Part shown: piece by piece, positions 33,201-43,673 of the stretch
How positions within the stretch are numbered: the stretch's first letter is position 1
Layout of the letters: each line of letters begins with the position of its first letter
NCBI RefSeq assembly: GCF_001467955.1
Contig: NZ_LNYR01000021.1
Location: 19,910 to 83,909, forward strand
Direction of reading: 5' to 3'
DNA from: Legionella quateirensis
GTDB lineage: Bacteria > Pseudomonadota > Gammaproteobacteria > Legionellales > Legionellaceae
DNA length: 64,000 nucleotides
Translations under genes and position numbers: made by a program
The notes under the pieces: model-generated
What the model was told of the DNA's origin: nothing
Databases searched by the model: none
The model's input: only the letters and a program-made list of their open reading frames with translations

Positions 33201-33502
33201 AGGCAGTACGTTCAGTTCATATGGTTCAACTCTATACAAAACTACCAAACCGTAGCATTACTGCAGAGCAAATACCCTCATTGGCGTCCGATCCACGGTA
33301 CGAACCATTAAAACGCCATAGAGGTTTTATAAAAGTATGGGAATTTTTAGAGGATCTTTGCAGATTAATTTTAGGTAAAATTCAAAATCAACCTGAATAT
33401 GAATATTCAAAAAGACCCTGTTTATTTAATACCAAATCACATCGGTTAATTAAGGAAGCAGATGAACTTATTCATGATCTGCTTCCAATAAATACTCCTT
33501 AA
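30266..33502 (+). CDS. lepA: LepA-like coiled-coil protein, candidate Dot/Icm effector
   Basis: 1078-aa protein without signal peptide or membrane segment. The N-terminal part (about 35-110 and 190-270) is strongly helical, with heptad-like Leu/Ile spacing and many Q, K and E residues, as in EEA1-like coiled coils. More coiled coil follows near 440-590. Residues about 655-705 are a Ser/Asp/Glu/Tyr-rich low-complexity stretch, and the last 230 residues look globular. From memory, L. pneumophila has the effector LepA (about 1150 aa, involved in exit from protozoa) at this chromosomal position. The LepA call therefore rests on position and architecture, not on alignment, and it is not the LepA/EF4 translation factor. 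AAGGAGG lies 8 bases before the ATG, with a possible promoter TTGCGT-16-TAGAAT upstream. The stop overlaps the convergent glmM stop by 4 bases. Confidence 0.65.
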   Translation: MNELILQLLNEISALKPPMTLKELFDKTPLDTGEPSSEFTEHFNLLMRLKQLIDEQFKFNSQLTELKLKIKNHAELTQQIEAYQTEIQELQTNIKQLKSQLVPIYKELEIKANEFALAADPLAVLDTKTSVDEMQKKVAEFSLMLTSTCTDIDTRMARAKLVINKNKFDALASELLGLDISCTQEISTQQLQGMIDTVSSEKELFTSMQSKALVYQKQFTEQLSNDHLPIRISELNEESTELTKQQIEIEHQIAQNILDSTIKERLTQEFNSSSDTHALINSYSSKLDTILTYFDPFAWTSWGANFLMNQDGNKKHDEEQQIISLSIAFLNLLTQKHGLEFKLNNIKRSVAALNTEKDKTPNPLPETDPGNQDTNATQLHDKAITSDIKLDSDQLIEETLQLLSKVPSYTATMDLNEDSPDMHFLETLIVNIPVISNTLEKKSTALNKLNELLLVLIEINKLRVEFNLLPDQDNLLPSLQDAINEEHTFNAQTEQKAKYQELINSCNSYLHYALDYNNLAEKLIQIIDLQKQLKTQLVKPPKQRELETISNHLVTLKETIDLKLSQLTQLPVPTPALPNIEELPEVDSEPVDNTKLNKEVPTPLELIQSAVSTDLSSMSQLVTLEAQQEVVEPKVSVPQQHREIDRLVSDLNDPASDVDELEYDSSSYSSYSSEDDIQGSESKSSSYSDEDQDYIEQSSESDHSLQDTAPVQPTILESEAPASSNPDCPTSYSNEPSVIKTTDSLIHNTGSLEHNLEPTEYISPTQHQIIAPQPLVPIKNIAENLEHLLGTKDSSKLLKTEPDLTDHSSLSSEHELSTPSTSEDFSNSDEDILSNEQDSSSPKHQNLLNTIKWHHEILGYLNKFPADIQNWYAEVYDKVRKELNSELYCYKAAHIVRDFLFEIEHKDNTDVIRAYMRLCSQPAQDIGPLLALKPSLLITDEPYYETDIMMDCPKELKKHYEHYATLKKEHPIEAELFLQAVRSVHMVQLYTKLPNRSITAEQIPSLASDPRYEPLKRHRGFIKVWEFLEDLCRLILGKIQNQPEYEYSKRPCLFNTKSHRLIKEADELIHDLLPINTP

Positions 33503-34866
33503 ACAGGAGTTTTAGAACTATTAAGCTCACGATCAATAAGGCTGATGTCGTCGCACAGTTTCTGAGCATGTTGCTTAACAATCGACTCATCAGCTCCCTC
33601 AACCATAACTCGGAGTAATGGTTCAGTACCCGAGGGCCTCAATAAAACACGGCCTTCACCTTTCAAACTGCTTTCAAGTGTATGAACCGCTTTTATTACC
33701 TGGGGATTTGAGGCCAACATCGCAGCATGATCAGTCTTCAAGTTAACTAATGATTGAGGCAACAAAGTAATACCCTGAGTCAATTGCTCTAAAGTTTTAT
33801 CTTGCTTCATCATAATTGATAGTACCTGGAGGGCTGCTACTATTCCATCACCAGTAGTTGTCTTATCCAAACACACGATATGCCCGGATGTTTCGCCACC
33901 AATCTTCCATTCATTTTCACGCAATGCTTCAAGTACGTATCGATCACCAACTTTAGAACGAAGGAAGGGGATGTTCAAAGCTGACAGAGCCAATTCCAAA
34001 CCGTAATTACTCATCAGTGTTCCAACAACGCCACCATTCAATACACTTCTTTGCTGACGATCTTTAGCAATAATATAAAGAATTTGATCGCCATCGATTA
34101 AATGACCTTTGGCATCAACTAAAACCAGCCTGTCTCCATCACCATCCAATGCAATACCAATATCAGCACCTGTACTTACTACTTTTTTCTGTAATAATGC
34201 AGGTGAAGTTGAACCACATTCCTGGTTAATATTAAACCCATCTGGCTTATCCCCAATAGCAATGACGGAAGCACCCAACTCGGAAAAAACATTAGGCGCG
34301 ATGTGATAAGTAGCTCCATTAGCACAATCCACAACTATTTTTAACCCGGACAATCGGGACATGGAGGGTATGGTTGATTTACAAAATTCAATGTATCGGC
34401 CCGTTGCGTCATTAATTCTGGTTGCTTTACCTAAGTTAACTGAAGGCACTGTCTGTAGCTGCTTTTCCAGTTCTGCCTCAATTAAAAGTTCTACGCTGTC
34501 TGGCAGTTTTCCACCATCAGCCGAGAAAAACTTAATGCCATTATCTTCAAATAAATTATGTGAAGCACTAATAACTATTCCTGCATTCGCTCTCAGTGTC
34601 TGAGTCAGATAAGCGATTCCAGGAGTTGGCATAGGCCCTAATAATGCAACATCAACGCCCGCAGCCGATAATCCAGCTTCCAGAGCGGACTCCAGCATAT
34701 ATCCTGAGACACGCGTATCCTTACCTATTACAACCTTCTTTCGATGACCATTAGCCAGAACACGGCCAACAGCCCAGCCCAGTTTTAAAACAAACTCCGG
34801 ATTAATACTTGACAAGCCCACGTGTCCACGTATGCCATCAGTACCAAAATATTTACGCTGACTCAT
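33499..34866 (-). CDS. glmM: Phosphoglucosamine mutase
   Basis: 455-aa enzyme that converts glucosamine-6-P to glucosamine-1-P for peptidoglycan and LPS precursors. It begins with [10 protein letters not shown], carries the phosphoserine loop VISASHN, the metal-binding DGDGDR and the substrate loop GGETSGHIV, and ends with the phosphate-binding [12 protein letters not shown]. It lies 122 bases after folP, as in the folP-glmM order of E. coli, and overlaps the tail of the LepA-like gene by 4 bases. Confidence 0.98.
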   Translation of the reverse strand: MSQRKYFGTDGIRGHVGLSSINPEFVLKLGWAVGRVLANGHRKKVVIGKDTRVSGYMLESALEAGLSAAGVDVALLGPMPTPGIAYLTQTLRANAGIVISASHNLFEDNGIKFFSADGGKLPDSVELLIEAELEKQLQTVPSVNLGKATRINDATGRYIEFCKSTIPSMSRLSGLKIVVDCANGATYHIAPNVFSELGASVIAIGDKPDGFNINQECGSTSPALLQKKVVSTGADIGIALDGDGDRLVLVDAKGHLIDGDQILYIIAKDRQQRSVLNGGVVGTLMSNYGLELALSALNIPFLRSKVGDRYVLEALRENEWKIGGETSGHIVCLDKTTTGDGIVAALQVLSIMMKQDKTLEQLTQGITLLPQSLVNLKTDHAAMLASNPQVIKAVHTLESSLKGEGRVLLRPSGTEPLLRVMVEGADESIVKQHAQKLCDDISLIDRELNSSKTPV

Positions 34867-34988
34867 CCTTACCTACCTTTATTAAATTCATCCCAATTAG
34901 ATTATGTTGACAATTGATCACTTTATTCACAACGTCCCGTGACGTCAGAATTGGTATTATCAGCACACCTCACTCAATATAATTTCTC

Positions 34989-35891
34989 TTAACCGGCCTG
35001 GCATACTGCATCAATCATGAGTAATGCCTGCTGTGTTTCGTCTACATCATGTGTTCTTAAAATCCCTACGCCTTTTAATGCAGCATATACTGCAAGAGAG
35101 ATACTACCGAACAATCGCTGATTTACATCTTTTCCAAGAACAGCTCCAATCGTGCTTTTACGGGAAACACCCAAGAGTACAGGTCTGTTTAAATGGGTTA
35201 ATTCATTTAATCGATTCATCAGATTAAGGTTATTTTGTACTCGTTTACCAAAACCAAAACCCGGATCAATAATTATTTGTTTTCTATCAATTCCTGCTTT
35301 CTCACATGCATTGATACGTTCTAAAAAAAACTGCTTTAATTCTGCCATCACCCCATCTGGATAATGTGGATTGTCTTGCATATTTTGAGGGTCACCCTGC
35401 ATATGCATTAAACAAACAGGGACGTTCAGTTGAGCAGCCATGGCAAGCGCCCCCTCTTTTCTTAAAGAGTAGATATCATTAATGATATTCGCGCCGGCAC
35501 TGATCGCTGCATGCATAACCTGAGGCTTATAGGTATCAATCGATATACAAATATCAGAGTTTTTTCTAATGTGTTCAATCACGGGTATTACTCTTGATAA
35601 TTCTTCATCAAGAGAAACATAGGTTGCTCCCGGTTTTGTTGACTCACCGCCAATATCAATTATATCAGCTCCCTGAGCAATTAGATTAAATGCATGCTCA
35701 CAGGCCCTATCCATGGATAAATAGCTTCCTCCATCAGAAAATGAGTCTGAAGTAACATTCAGTATCCCCATAATTAATGGTTTTTGAAAAGATGCATGTG
35801 AATTGGGCTGGCTTTTTTGTTCGAGCCAGCCAATAAATTGTTCTGGAGTCACCCGAGTCTCTCTGTTAACAGCTTCAACATACCAAATCAA
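34989..35891 (-). CDS. folP: Dihydropteroate synthase
   Basis: Condenses p-aminobenzoate with dihydropterin pyrophosphate in folate synthesis; the target of sulfonamides. Signatures include [27 protein letters not shown] and [13 protein letters not shown]. The first loop reads NVTSDSF where many homologues have NVTPDSF; that position is known to vary. At 300 aa it has about 20 more N-terminal residues than E. coli. The ATG overlaps the ftsH stop (ATGA), which supports this start and coupled translation. Confidence 0.97.
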   Translation of the reverse strand: MIWYVEAVNRETRVTPEQFIGWLEQKSQPNSHASFQKPLIMGILNVTSDSFSDGGSYLSMDRACEHAFNLIAQGADIIDIGGESTKPGATYVSLDEELSRVIPVIEHIRKNSDICISIDTYKPQVMHAAISAGANIINDIYSLRKEGALAMAAQLNVPVCLMHMQGDPQNMQDNPHYPDGVMAELKQFFLERINACEKAGIDRKQIIIDPGFGFGKRVQNNLNLMNRLNELTHLNRPVLLGVSRKSTIGAVLGKDVNQRLFGSISLAVYAALKGVGILRTHDVDETQQALLMIDAVCQAG

Positions 35892-37807
35892 TGCTCTTCA
35901 GCTGGATTTTCTATGGTCTCACCATTAACTGGTTGTACAGGCGTATCGTTAGCTACTTCTACTTTTTCTAATGGTTTGGATGCACCCCAACCAGCTGGTG
36001 GTGAAGGTTCTTTTCCGGTCATGATTTCTTTAATCTGATCCGCATCAATGGTTTCATATTTAATTAAACTTTCAGCCATCAGATGGAGCTTATCCATATT
36101 AGCAACCAGAATTTCTTTCGCTCTTTGATAATTTCTATCGATGATAGCGCGTACTTCATCATCAATTTGCTGTGCGGTTCGATCCGACATTTCCTTATGT
36201 TTATTCATTGATCGACCTAAAAATACTTCTTCCTCTTCTTCTCCAAAGGTTAATGGTCCTAGTGGTGATAGTCCCCAGGTTGTAACCATTTTACGAGCAA
36301 TTTCAGTAGAACGCATGATGTCATTTGATGCACCAGTAGTTACACTTTCAAGGCCAAATATAAGCTCTTCAGCAATACGTCCGCCAAATAAACTGGATAG
36401 CTGACTTTCCAAGCGTCGTTTACTATGACTGTATCTATCTTGTTCTGGCAAAAACATCGTCACACCCAATGCCCTGCCTCGAGGAATAATGGAGACCTTG
36501 TACACAGGATCATGCTCGGGTACTGACAAACCTACAATGGCATGTCCTGCTTCATGGTACGCGGTCAGTTTTTTCTCATTATCATCCATCACCATGGAGC
36601 GTCTTTCAGTACCCATCATGATTTTATCTTTAGCCTTTTCAAGCTCAATCATACCCACTTTACGCTTGTTTGCTCGCGCAGCAAATAGTGCGGCTTCGTT
36701 TACCAGATTAGATAAATCAGCGCCTGAAAATCCTGGAGTACCTCTGGCGATATCCATCACTTCAACACTGTTGTCTACAGGGACCTTCTGCAAATGGACT
36801 CTTAATATTTGTTCACGGCCTCTGATATCCGGTAAAGGCACAACAACCTGCCGATCAAATCGTCCTGGACGCAAAAGAGCTGGATCCAGCACATCCGGAC
36901 GGTTAGTAGCCGCTACAACAATAACCCCTTCACTTCCTTCAAAGCCATCCATTTCGACTAAAAGTTGGTTAAGAGTTTGTTCGCGCTCATCATGTCCACC
37001 ACCAAGACCTGCGCCTCTATGTCGTCCAACCGCATCGATTTCATCGATGAAAATAATACATGGGGCATGCTTTTTGGCCTGTTCAAACATATCACGTACA
37101 CGTGATGCGCCTACACCTACAAACATTTCCACGAAATCGGAACCAGATATGGTAAAGAAAGGTACTTTAGCTTCACCTGCTACTGCCCTGGCCAATAAGG
37201 TTTTACCAGTACCAGGAGAACCAACCAATAAAACGCCTCGTGGTATTCGACCACCCAGACTTTGGAATTTGGTAGGATCACGTAAAAAGTCAACCAGTTC
37301 CTTGACTTCTTCTTTTGCTTCATCAACACCAGCCACATCAGCAAAAGTAACTTTGACCTGGTCTTCGCCCAATAACCGAGCGCGTGATCTGCCGAACGAC
37401 ATAGCTCCGCGACCACCGCCGCCTTGCATTTGTCGCATAAAGAATATCCAGACACCAATTAATAGCAACATGGGGAACCAGTTTATAAACAGATGCAAGA
37501 GGAAACTCTCTTGTTGTTTTTCTTGACCACTGACATCCACTTTGCCTTTTAATAACTCACCTAAAAGCGCGTTATCCTGCATCGGCATATAGGTGACAAA
37601 ACGTTTATTGTTTTTTGTCATCCCTTTGATGATCTTGTTATCCTCAATAGTAACTGAGTTCACCATGCCTTGATCGACTTCTTTCAAAAACTGGCTGTAA
37701 GAAACTTTCTCAGCAACAGAGTTTCGAGGACCAAAATTACTGAAAACAGAGACCAGGACAATCGCTATAATCAGCCATAAAAATAAATTCTTAACCATGT
37801 CGTTCAA
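35888..37807 (-). CDS. ftsH: ATP-dependent zinc metalloprotease FtsH
   Basis: 639-aa membrane-anchored AAA+ protease. Two transmembrane helices (about 7-22 and 100-122) flank a periplasmic domain. The AAA module has a Walker A variant GSPGTGKT (Ser for the usual Pro), Walker [12 protein letters not shown] and the SRH region. The protease domain carries the zinc motif HEAGH. The C-terminal tail is rich in P, V and E. It forms a block with rlmE upstream and folP downstream, as in E. coli. Confidence 0.98.
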   Translation of the reverse strand: MNDMVKNLFLWLIIAIVLVSVFSNFGPRNSVAEKVSYSQFLKEVDQGMVNSVTIEDNKIIKGMTKNNKRFVTYMPMQDNALLGELLKGKVDVSGQEKQQESFLLHLFINWFPMLLLIGVWIFFMRQMQGGGGRGAMSFGRSRARLLGEDQVKVTFADVAGVDEAKEEVKELVDFLRDPTKFQSLGGRIPRGVLLVGSPGTGKTLLARAVAGEAKVPFFTISGSDFVEMFVGVGASRVRDMFEQAKKHAPCIIFIDEIDAVGRHRGAGLGGGHDEREQTLNQLLVEMDGFEGSEGVIVVAATNRPDVLDPALLRPGRFDRQVVVPLPDIRGREQILRVHLQKVPVDNSVEVMDIARGTPGFSGADLSNLVNEAALFAARANKRKVGMIELEKAKDKIMMGTERRSMVMDDNEKKLTAYHEAGHAIVGLSVPEHDPVYKVSIIPRGRALGVTMFLPEQDRYSHSKRRLESQLSSLFGGRIAEELIFGLESVTTGASNDIMRSTEIARKMVTTWGLSPLGPLTFGEEEEEVFLGRSMNKHKEMSDRTAQQIDDEVRAIIDRNYQRAKEILVANMDKLHLMAESLIKYETIDADQIKEIMTGKEPSPPAGWGASKPLEKVEVANDTPVQPVNGETIENPAEEH

Positions 37808-37924
37808 AGTATTAACCTCGTTAGTTACTTACAGCTTTGTTGTGAGAACGATTATATAACCCTTGCAAATTAAGTTGCTTGTATTGGTGCATCTTTATCC
37901 TTAAGAGAGATATATATAAAGCTA

Positions 37925-38545
37925 CTATAAATTATAGCCCTTTGCCAGCAAATAGGTTTCTTTTGAGCGAGATCTTGAAGCGGATGGTTTACGAATAACC
38001 ACTCGCTCAAAAGATGCTCGCGCTTGTTTCACTAATTCATCAAACCCCGAACCATGAAATACTTTAATCAACATAGAGCCTCCCGGTTTTAACATTTTTT
38101 CCGCAAAATCAAAAGCCAGCTCTACTAAATACATGGCGCGTGGAATATCTATTGCCGTACTTCCACTCATATTTGGGGCCATATCTGATAATAACAAGTC
38201 CACACTACGTTCTGGAATTAAATTTATTAATTCCTGCAATACTGTATCTTCCCTAAAATCTCCCTGAATAAAGTTCACATCAGGTAAGGCATCCATAGGT
38301 AAAATATCCAAAGCAACAATATGGCCTTTACCATTTAATCGTTCAGAAACGTACTGCGTCCAGCCACCCGGTGCCGCGCCTAAATCAACGACGGTCATTC
38401 CTGGCTTCAGAAGCAGTTCCTTTTCATCAACTTCTTTCAATTTATAAACAGCGCGGCTTCTATAGCCTTCTGCCTGTGCTTTTTTAACATAAACGTCATC
38501 AAAATGCTCTTGTAACCAACGTTTACTGCTTTTAGTACGACTCAT
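37925..38545 (-). CDS. rlmE: 23S rRNA (uridine 2552) 2'-O-methyltransferase
   Basis: FtsJ/RrmJ family SAM-dependent enzyme acting on the 50S A-loop. It has the SAM motif [15 protein letters not shown], the catalytic Asp in [12 protein letters not shown], a Lys in [10 protein letters not shown], and a C-terminal Glu in [10 protein letters not shown] (K-D-K-E set). The frame opens at a TTG at 38554, with ATGs at 38551 and 38545; I chose 38545 (206 aa, [11 protein letters not shown]), matching where homologues begin. It is transcribed with ftsH. Confidence 0.96.
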   Translation of the reverse strand: MSRTKSSKRWLQEHFDDVYVKKAQAEGYRSRAVYKLKEVDEKELLLKPGMTVVDLGAAPGGWTQYVSERLNGKGHIVALDILPMDALPDVNFIQGDFREDTVLQELINLIPERSVDLLLSDMAPNMSGSTAIDIPRAMYLVELAFDFAEKMLKPGGSMLIKVFHGSGFDELVKQARASFERVVIRKPSASRSRSKETYLLAKGYNL

Positions 38546-38649
38546 AACCATCAAATATTATATCGAATTATCCTATGATACTGAATTTTACTACCTTTTC
38601 CCAGCAAAACGTGCAATAATTTGCCATTTTATCGATCAGGAACATCATA

Positions 38650-38925
38650 GTGGATACTTCGTTCAAACAATCACTTAAAGCACAGGCTCATCATTTGAAA
38701 CCTGTAATTCTTTTAGGAGCCAAGGGATTAACTGAAGCTGTTATTGCTGAAACCAATATTGCCTTACTATCGCATGAATTAATTAAAGTTAAAATTAATG
38801 GCGCAGAAAAAGAAGACCGTTTAGAAATGGCGCATGAATTATGCCATCAATTACACGCTGAATTAGTACAAATGATCGGCAATACTGTAATTCTCTACCG
38901 TAAAAATGAAGAAAAGCATAAATAA
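38650..38925 (+). CDS. yhbY: CRS1/YhbY family RNA-binding protein
   Basis: 91-aa single-domain KH-like (CRM) RNA-binding protein linked to 50S assembly. It shows KAQAHHLKPVILLGAKGLTEAVIAE with the GxxG-type loop and the LIKVKINGAEKEDR strand. It begins with GTG at 38650, preceded by AGGA. It diverges from rlmE, as in E. coli. Its stop is 1 base from the stop of the convergent acyltransferase gene, leaving no space for a terminator. Confidence 0.95.
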   Translation: MDTSFKQSLKAQAHHLKPVILLGAKGLTEAVIAETNIALLSHELIKVKINGAEKEDRLEMAHELCHQLHAELVQMIGNTVILYRKNEEKHK

Positions 38926-38926
38926 A

Positions 38927-40903
38927 TCAGGTTAAAGGATTACCTAATTCCTGAAGATATAATTTCCCAAACTGGTAGGACGCATAATCAGTAATGTGTC
39001 CTGCATCACGATAGATCGGAACTCCATTAATATCCGCTTTACATCGATTATTGGGGCATTGCACTGTTTTTGGATCAATCACAATTAATTGTGGATACTT
39101 CAGTTTCATTTCATCAAAAACCACATTAATCCAGAGATCTTTTCTTGAGCTGTATAAATTAAAATTACAAAGCTCAGGATTGTAGGACTGATGCAATTTA
39201 ATGTGTCTGTAAAAACAACTTAAGGCATTATTTTGCATTAACGCTGTCGATTTGATTAAAACAGGCTTGGCTCCTGTATCCGTTATCACTTTCAAAGCCG
39301 TATCTAACGCAACTTTAAACCGTTGCTTCGAAAGACTCACCGAACGCTTGTCCCCAATCTGATTGATGATGCTGTCGGTTAAATAATTGCTCCAGACCTG
39401 CCCAATGATGACATAGTCATAATGATTGTTGCGTATCATGCGATAATATTTTTGTGTGTTATCAAAACACTCCTGATACACACTGTTTTTAAATGTCCAC
39501 CAATCATAAAGAAAAATACCCGGTAAAGTGATGCACGAGGAAGTACCCTCCGCCTGAATGGTTATACCCGCATCCTTTCCGAAAGTATCCATTAATCCCC
39601 AATAATGATTGGAAAAAGAATCACCGATCATCAAGCCTGATTTACTGTCCACTTTTTTAGCACCCAATTTGCAGACACTATTGTAATCCGTCCATTTATT
39701 ACTTATGCATAACGGCCTTTGGGCACTATTATACTCTTCCAATTGCTTATAGATATGTACCAACTCCTGATCAAAGCGCTGCGGAAATCCCGAATGATTT
39801 CTAATAAGCGCCGAATTTAAATGAGTAAAAGCGATGGGCATCAACAACAAAATAATCACCGTATACTGAAACGGGAGCTGATGATAGCGTCTGGCAGGTT
39901 TTTCAATATAACGCCATGATAAATAACCCAGAACAAAGATAAACAGGTAGGCTAAAAACAATATCAGAGGCGTTTCCGCATTGCCTTGATACCTTAAAAA
40001 CGAAAATACAACCCAATGCCAGATATACAAGGAATAGGACAATACACCAATAAAAACCAGGGGCTTTACCGAAAGAGCCTTTACCAAAAAATGCTCTGAA
40101 TTATATTTACCCAAGGCAATCAATATACCGGTTGCCAGGCAAACCGAAAAGGCGTACCAATTGGGATATCCAAGAAGGATATGATTAAGACTGGCACTAT
40201 AAAAAATAGTGCTCAGGGATAATATTCCGACAATTGATACGATGCGACTATCTAATGTGACGCGATGCAATGGTATTAAAGCGATACAAGAGCCCAATAA
40301 AAATTCGAACATTCTACTGGAGAATAAATAATAAGTTTGTGCGGGAATATTATGAGAACTTCTCAGCGTAATCAGGAAACAAAGGATTGTCAGCAAAAAA
40401 ACAGCTCGAATAACATTTCTGTTGCTCAACATGCGATGTAAACAGTACATTGCTATAGGTAAAATCAAATAACATTGCCATTCAATTGAAAGCGACCAGG
40501 TATGCAATAATGGGAGCTGGTGAGTGTCGGGTGAAAAATATCCTGTCGTCGTATGATTAAAAAATAAATTGGAGATAAATAAAGACGTTTTACGTGCGCT
40601 TCGACTGAATTGTATTAAGTCTTCCGGCAAAAAAAACAGCAAAGATAAAATCGTAGTACACACTATAAGACAAACAAAAACAGGTTGAAGACGCCATAAT
40701 CTACGATTATAAAATTCGATAAAAGAAAAATTCTGATTATTCAGGGATCCATTAATTATGCTTGTAATCAGAAATCCAGAAATAACAAAAAATACATCCA
40801 CCCCTACAAATCCGGAAGGGAAATATGCCAAGCCTCCGTGGTAAACCAGGACCAGCAAAATCGCAATAGCTCTTAACCCGTCGATATCTGGTCTGTATTT
40901 CAT
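38927..40903 (-). CDS. Acyltransferase-3 / SGNH fusion membrane protein (OafA-like)
   Basis: O-acetyltransferase of the OafA type that probably modifies a surface polysaccharide or LPS. The N-terminal acyltransferase-3 domain (about 1-345) begins KYRPDIDGLRAIAILLVLVYH, has FFVISGFLI and about ten membrane helices. The C-terminal periplasmic SGNH domain starts near MIGDSFSNHYWG (catalytic Ser) and ends with a DAGHITDY motif (Asp/His). The frame opens at 40975 (TTG), but I take ATG 40903 (658 aa) because family members start there; the ATG at 40960 is an alternative. It is divergent from the frgA-like gene, with a Fur box between. Confidence 0.85.
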   Translation of the reverse strand: MKYRPDIDGLRAIAILLVLVYHGGLAYFPSGFVGVDVFFVISGFLITSIINGSLNNQNFSFIEFYNRRLWRLQPVFVCLIVCTTILSLLFFLPEDLIQFSRSARKTSLFISNLFFNHTTTGYFSPDTHQLPLLHTWSLSIEWQCYLILPIAMYCLHRMLSNRNVIRAVFLLTILCFLITLRSSHNIPAQTYYLFSSRMFEFLLGSCIALIPLHRVTLDSRIVSIVGILSLSTIFYSASLNHILLGYPNWYAFSVCLATGILIALGKYNSEHFLVKALSVKPLVFIGVLSYSLYIWHWVVFSFLRYQGNAETPLILFLAYLFIFVLGYLSWRYIEKPARRYHQLPFQYTVIILLLMPIAFTHLNSALIRNHSGFPQRFDQELVHIYKQLEEYNSAQRPLCISNKWTDYNSVCKLGAKKVDSKSGLMIGDSFSNHYWGLMDTFGKDAGITIQAEGTSSCITLPGIFLYDWWTFKNSVYQECFDNTQKYYRMIRNNHYDYVIIGQVWSNYLTDSIINQIGDKRSVSLSKQRFKVALDTALKVITDTGAKPVLIKSTALMQNNALSCFYRHIKLHQSYNPELCNFNLYSSRKDLWINVVFDEMKLKYPQLIVIDPKTVQCPNNRCKADINGVPIYRDAGHITDYASYQFGKLYLQELGNPLT

Positions 40904-41042
40904 GAATCTGACTCTTGGGAACAATAACCCGGTAATTTTATCATCTTCAAGCCAATCCATAAACTTTAATTTCAATTATCCAAAATTCAGCGCTCAAGTG
41001 AATCATTCAGAAGCAAAACAAATAATTCCAACATAGCTTGCA

Positions 41043-41061
41043 AATGAGAATGATTATCATT
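41043..41061. promoter_or_regulatory. Fur box upstream of the frgA-like gene
   Basis: The 19-bp sequence AATGAGAATGATTATCATT is an inverted repeat around a central G, with eight of nine arm positions symmetric, and matches the classical Fur consensus closely. It ends 37 bases before the start codon of the siderophore gene and lies in the region it shares with the divergent acyltransferase gene. Confidence 0.88.
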
Positions 41062-41098
41062 TATATTAATATATATGTAATAAATTCTGGAGAACCAA

Positions 41099-42835
41099 AT
41101 GGCCCTGGCGTATGGAAACTTTCATGAACTAAGTCATCAAATACGTTTTCTACTGTTTGAAATTGGTATTGGCTTGCCTCAAAACAGGATCGATTATTAT
41201 ATTACTCTTGCACACCGAGACGCATTAAAACGCTTACAGCGAGCAGTTCTTGCAGAAGGATTAATAGAGGCTCCAATAGCCACCCACCATGTCCATGATT
41301 TAATCGAACAAGTACAGGTTAGCTTGAAAAAAACATTGCCAGCGAGTCAGTTTTTTCAATGGGACACTATTCGAGATGAACTGGATGAATCCATTGCCAA
41401 TGATGCCCTGGCTCAGGCATATAAACAGTGTTGGAACTCCCAGATTCGAAATGAAGCGAATGGCTATCACAGTCTATGGTCCTGGATGAATAAAACTCAA
41501 ACGGCATATGAAACTTTATTATTTCTTGAACAATGGGGATGTACAGGCAACCCTTATCAACCCGCCTTTCGAGCAAAAACAGGATTATCCCGACGTGAAG
41601 TATTACAAAACTCACCTGAATTTCAGTCTAAAATCAGCATTCACTGGTGTGCATTAACTAAGAATAAAGTGTCTATTCCTGCCCAAGCACTGCAGTTCAA
41701 TGATTTAATTGCACAAGAATTTCCAACGGAATTTCTTTTATGGCGTGAACGAGTACTACTCCACCATTTAAATCCTGAAGACTATTATCCACTGCCAGTG
41801 CATCCCTGGCAGTGGCGCAATCAATTACAAACCCGGTGCTCCGCACTGATCGATAATAAATCTCTAGTTTTATTGCCACATCACCAGACTTTAATCCCAT
41901 CCATGTCCTTTGATACCATGTTGCCGCCGGATTGCCCGCGTGCCATGATTAACCTGTCATCAATGTCCAAAACATCCTGTTCAAGCATTGCAGAATCATG
42001 TGCATTAAATGAACAGGATACCGAGGTTATTCGCTGGATCAACTCATTATTAAAGGCAAATAATCACTATAAAAACACGTTTTTTTTAGTCGATGAGTTA
42101 TCATCTATTGGAGTTAAAGACGATACCATACCAGAATTTGTCCAGAAGAAACTTCACACCAGTCTACGTCAAAATCCCCTCAATTTTTTAAAATCGAATC
42201 AAAAGGCGGTACCTTTTGCGAGTTTATTTTCTAACTCACCCTTATCGAACACGCCGCTAATTATCGAAATTATTAAGGAAAGCGACCTAGAGCCTTTGAA
42301 CTATTTAGCGAACTATTGTCGTACAATTTTATTTGGTGCTTTACACCTCATGTTAAAGCATGGAGTGATACTTCAAGCACAACAACATCAAATTCTGGTT
42401 ATCTTTGATGACAACACACCACGAGGAATTATTTATAAAGATCTGGAGCAGATTGTTGTTGGAGAGCATGTGTTTTTTAATACTGGGGAAGAACGAGAAT
42501 TATCAATAGACGCGAGACTTAACACATGGAATCTGAATTTATTAAGTACTCGTTTTATTCAAAATATCCTGCAAAATAATATAAAACCATGGATAGAAGC
42601 ATTAAATACAGCATACCCTATTCCAGTGAATCAATTATGGAGCTGTGTACATCAGGTAATCCATGCTCTGTTTAATGAACTGACCCAGGACATCAACCCC
42701 CAATTAATAGATCGACTAGAACAGCTCATATTACACGAGGCATGGCAGCATCAATGCTCATTTACCATGCGATTAAGTTCCAACTCCTACAACAATACGA
42801 TTGTGCATGAGGTGAATCCTTTCACTCTATTATAA
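41099..42835 (+). CDS. frgA: IucA/IucC family siderophore synthetase (FrgA-like)
   Basis: 578-aa NRPS-independent siderophore synthetase, which joins a carboxylate and an amine or alcohol with ATP. Family features: a THHVHDLIEQVQ stretch, VHPWQWRNQLQ (the HPWQ motif), LLPHHQTLIPSMSFDTMLPP and the C-terminal ALHLMLKHGVILQAQQHQILVIFDD and KDLEQI blocks that build the active site. GGAG precedes the ATG. From memory, L. pneumophila has a Fur-repressed gene frgA of this family at the equivalent place; the symbol is assigned on that basis. The Fur box 37 bases upstream supports iron-repressed expression. The product is not known. Confidence 0.85.
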   Translation: MALAYGNFHELSHQIRFLLFEIGIGLPQNRIDYYITLAHRDALKRLQRAVLAEGLIEAPIATHHVHDLIEQVQVSLKKTLPASQFFQWDTIRDELDESIANDALAQAYKQCWNSQIRNEANGYHSLWSWMNKTQTAYETLLFLEQWGCTGNPYQPAFRAKTGLSRREVLQNSPEFQSKISIHWCALTKNKVSIPAQALQFNDLIAQEFPTEFLLWRERVLLHHLNPEDYYPLPVHPWQWRNQLQTRCSALIDNKSLVLLPHHQTLIPSMSFDTMLPPDCPRAMINLSSMSKTSCSSIAESCALNEQDTEVIRWINSLLKANNHYKNTFFLVDELSSIGVKDDTIPEFVQKKLHTSLRQNPLNFLKSNQKAVPFASLFSNSPLSNTPLIIEIIKESDLEPLNYLANYCRTILFGALHLMLKHGVILQAQQHQILVIFDDNTPRGIIYKDLEQIVVGEHVFFNTGEERELSIDARLNTWNLNLLSTRFIQNILQNNIKPWIEALNTAYPIPVNQLWSCVHQVIHALFNELTQDINPQLIDRLEQLILHEAWQHQCSFTMRLSSNSYNNTIVHEVNPFTLL

Positions 42836-42842
42836 AGGAATT

Positions 42843-43086
42843 ATGATAAACGCTAGAAAAAATGGGACAAGATCGTCCTCGTTATATCCAGAGTCTGGAA
42901 AAAACACTCGTGACTTCTCAATAAGTCAGAGGACCTCAAAATCAACACTGGATACAAGATACATTCCTCAATCACGTGACAGAGGCAGCGGTATTGTATA
43001 AACTAGTTCGTACCACTGCCATATGTAATCCAGGATTGCGGAAGTACATTTGGTGCAATACATACTCTCAACATGCTAATCAATGA
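42843..43086 (+). pseudogene. Decayed ORF behind the siderophore gene
   Basis: An ATG at 42843 lies 7 bases after the frgA-like stop with AGGA directly before it, as for a coupled gene. Its frame enters MINARK and then needs a one-base shift in an A-run (42855-42862) to join the frame that reads MGQDRPRYIQSLEKTLVTSQ. After an in-frame TAA (42922-42924) the same frame continues for 53 codons with a protein-like sequence (for example WIQDTFLNHVTEAAVLYKLV) to TGA 43084-43086. One frameshift plus one stop suggest a decayed second gene of the siderophore operon. I do not recognise its family; a truncated transporter or synthetase N-terminus is possible. Confidence 0.5.
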
Positions 43087-43112
43087 GAGTAAATAAAATT
43101 ATCGTATGACAC

Positions 43113-43673
43113 ATGATACTAAAACATATACCCAATGCGTTGACATTGTTTCGGTTAGGGCTGATTGTTCCATTTTTGATGTATTTATATCATCATGAGT
43201 ACGTTAATGCTTTTTATACATTTATCTTGGCCGGTATTACAGATGGGCTTGATGGTTGGCTAGCCCGCCATTTTAATTGGCAAAGTTTTTTTGGTTCCTT
43301 CGTTGATCCCCTAGCTGATAAATTATTAGTTGCCTCAAGCTTTATCTCATTAGCGCTCATCGGTTCTTTACCCTGGTGGTTAGTGATCCTGGTATTCCTA
43401 CGAGATTTTACTATCTCCATGGGGGTGCTCGCCTGGTATTGGTTCATTCAACGCAAACTTGATTTTGAACCTACTTTATTAAGTAAATTTAATACCACCT
43501 TTCAACTCTTTCTGGTTACTTTATGCTTATTTGAATTAGCTTACTTTAAATTCTCTCTTTATTTAGTGGACGTATTAATTTACTTAACAGCTTTTACCAC
43601 AGCAACCACTTATCTTGATTATATCTGGACCTGGGGTAAGAAAGCCTGGCCAAAAAAAGAACAACCACAATGA
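43113..43673 (+). CDS. CDP-alcohol phosphatidyltransferase family protein
   Basis: 186-aa membrane enzyme with about five hydrophobic helices, similar to phosphatidylglycerophosphate synthase (PgsA). The family signature DGLDGWLARHFNWQSFFGSF followed by VDPLADKLL is complete, giving the metal-binding aspartates of the DGxxAR...GxxxDxxxD motif. It probably makes an anionic phospholipid or its precursor from CDP-diacylglycerol; whether it is the main PgsA or a second copy is not clear. Its stop overlaps the hda start (ATGA). Confidence 0.85.
   Translation: MILKHIPNALTLFRLGLIVPFLMYLYHHEYVNAFYTFILAGITDGLDGWLARHFNWQSFFGSFVDPLADKLLVASSFISLALIGSLPWWLVILVFLRDFTISMGVLAWYWFIQRKLDFEPTLLSKFNTTFQLFLVTLCLFELAYFKFSLYLVDVLIYLTAFTTATTYLDYIWTWGKKAWPKKEQPQ

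Noticed and set aside
30266-33502. LepA as the translation factor EF4
   Set aside because: The protein has no GTPase motifs; the name similarity is only with the Legionella effector.
36489-37526. 345-codon open frame on the plus strand
   Set aside because: It is the antisense shadow of ftsH, with a Ser/Pro/Thr-rich composition unlike a real protein.
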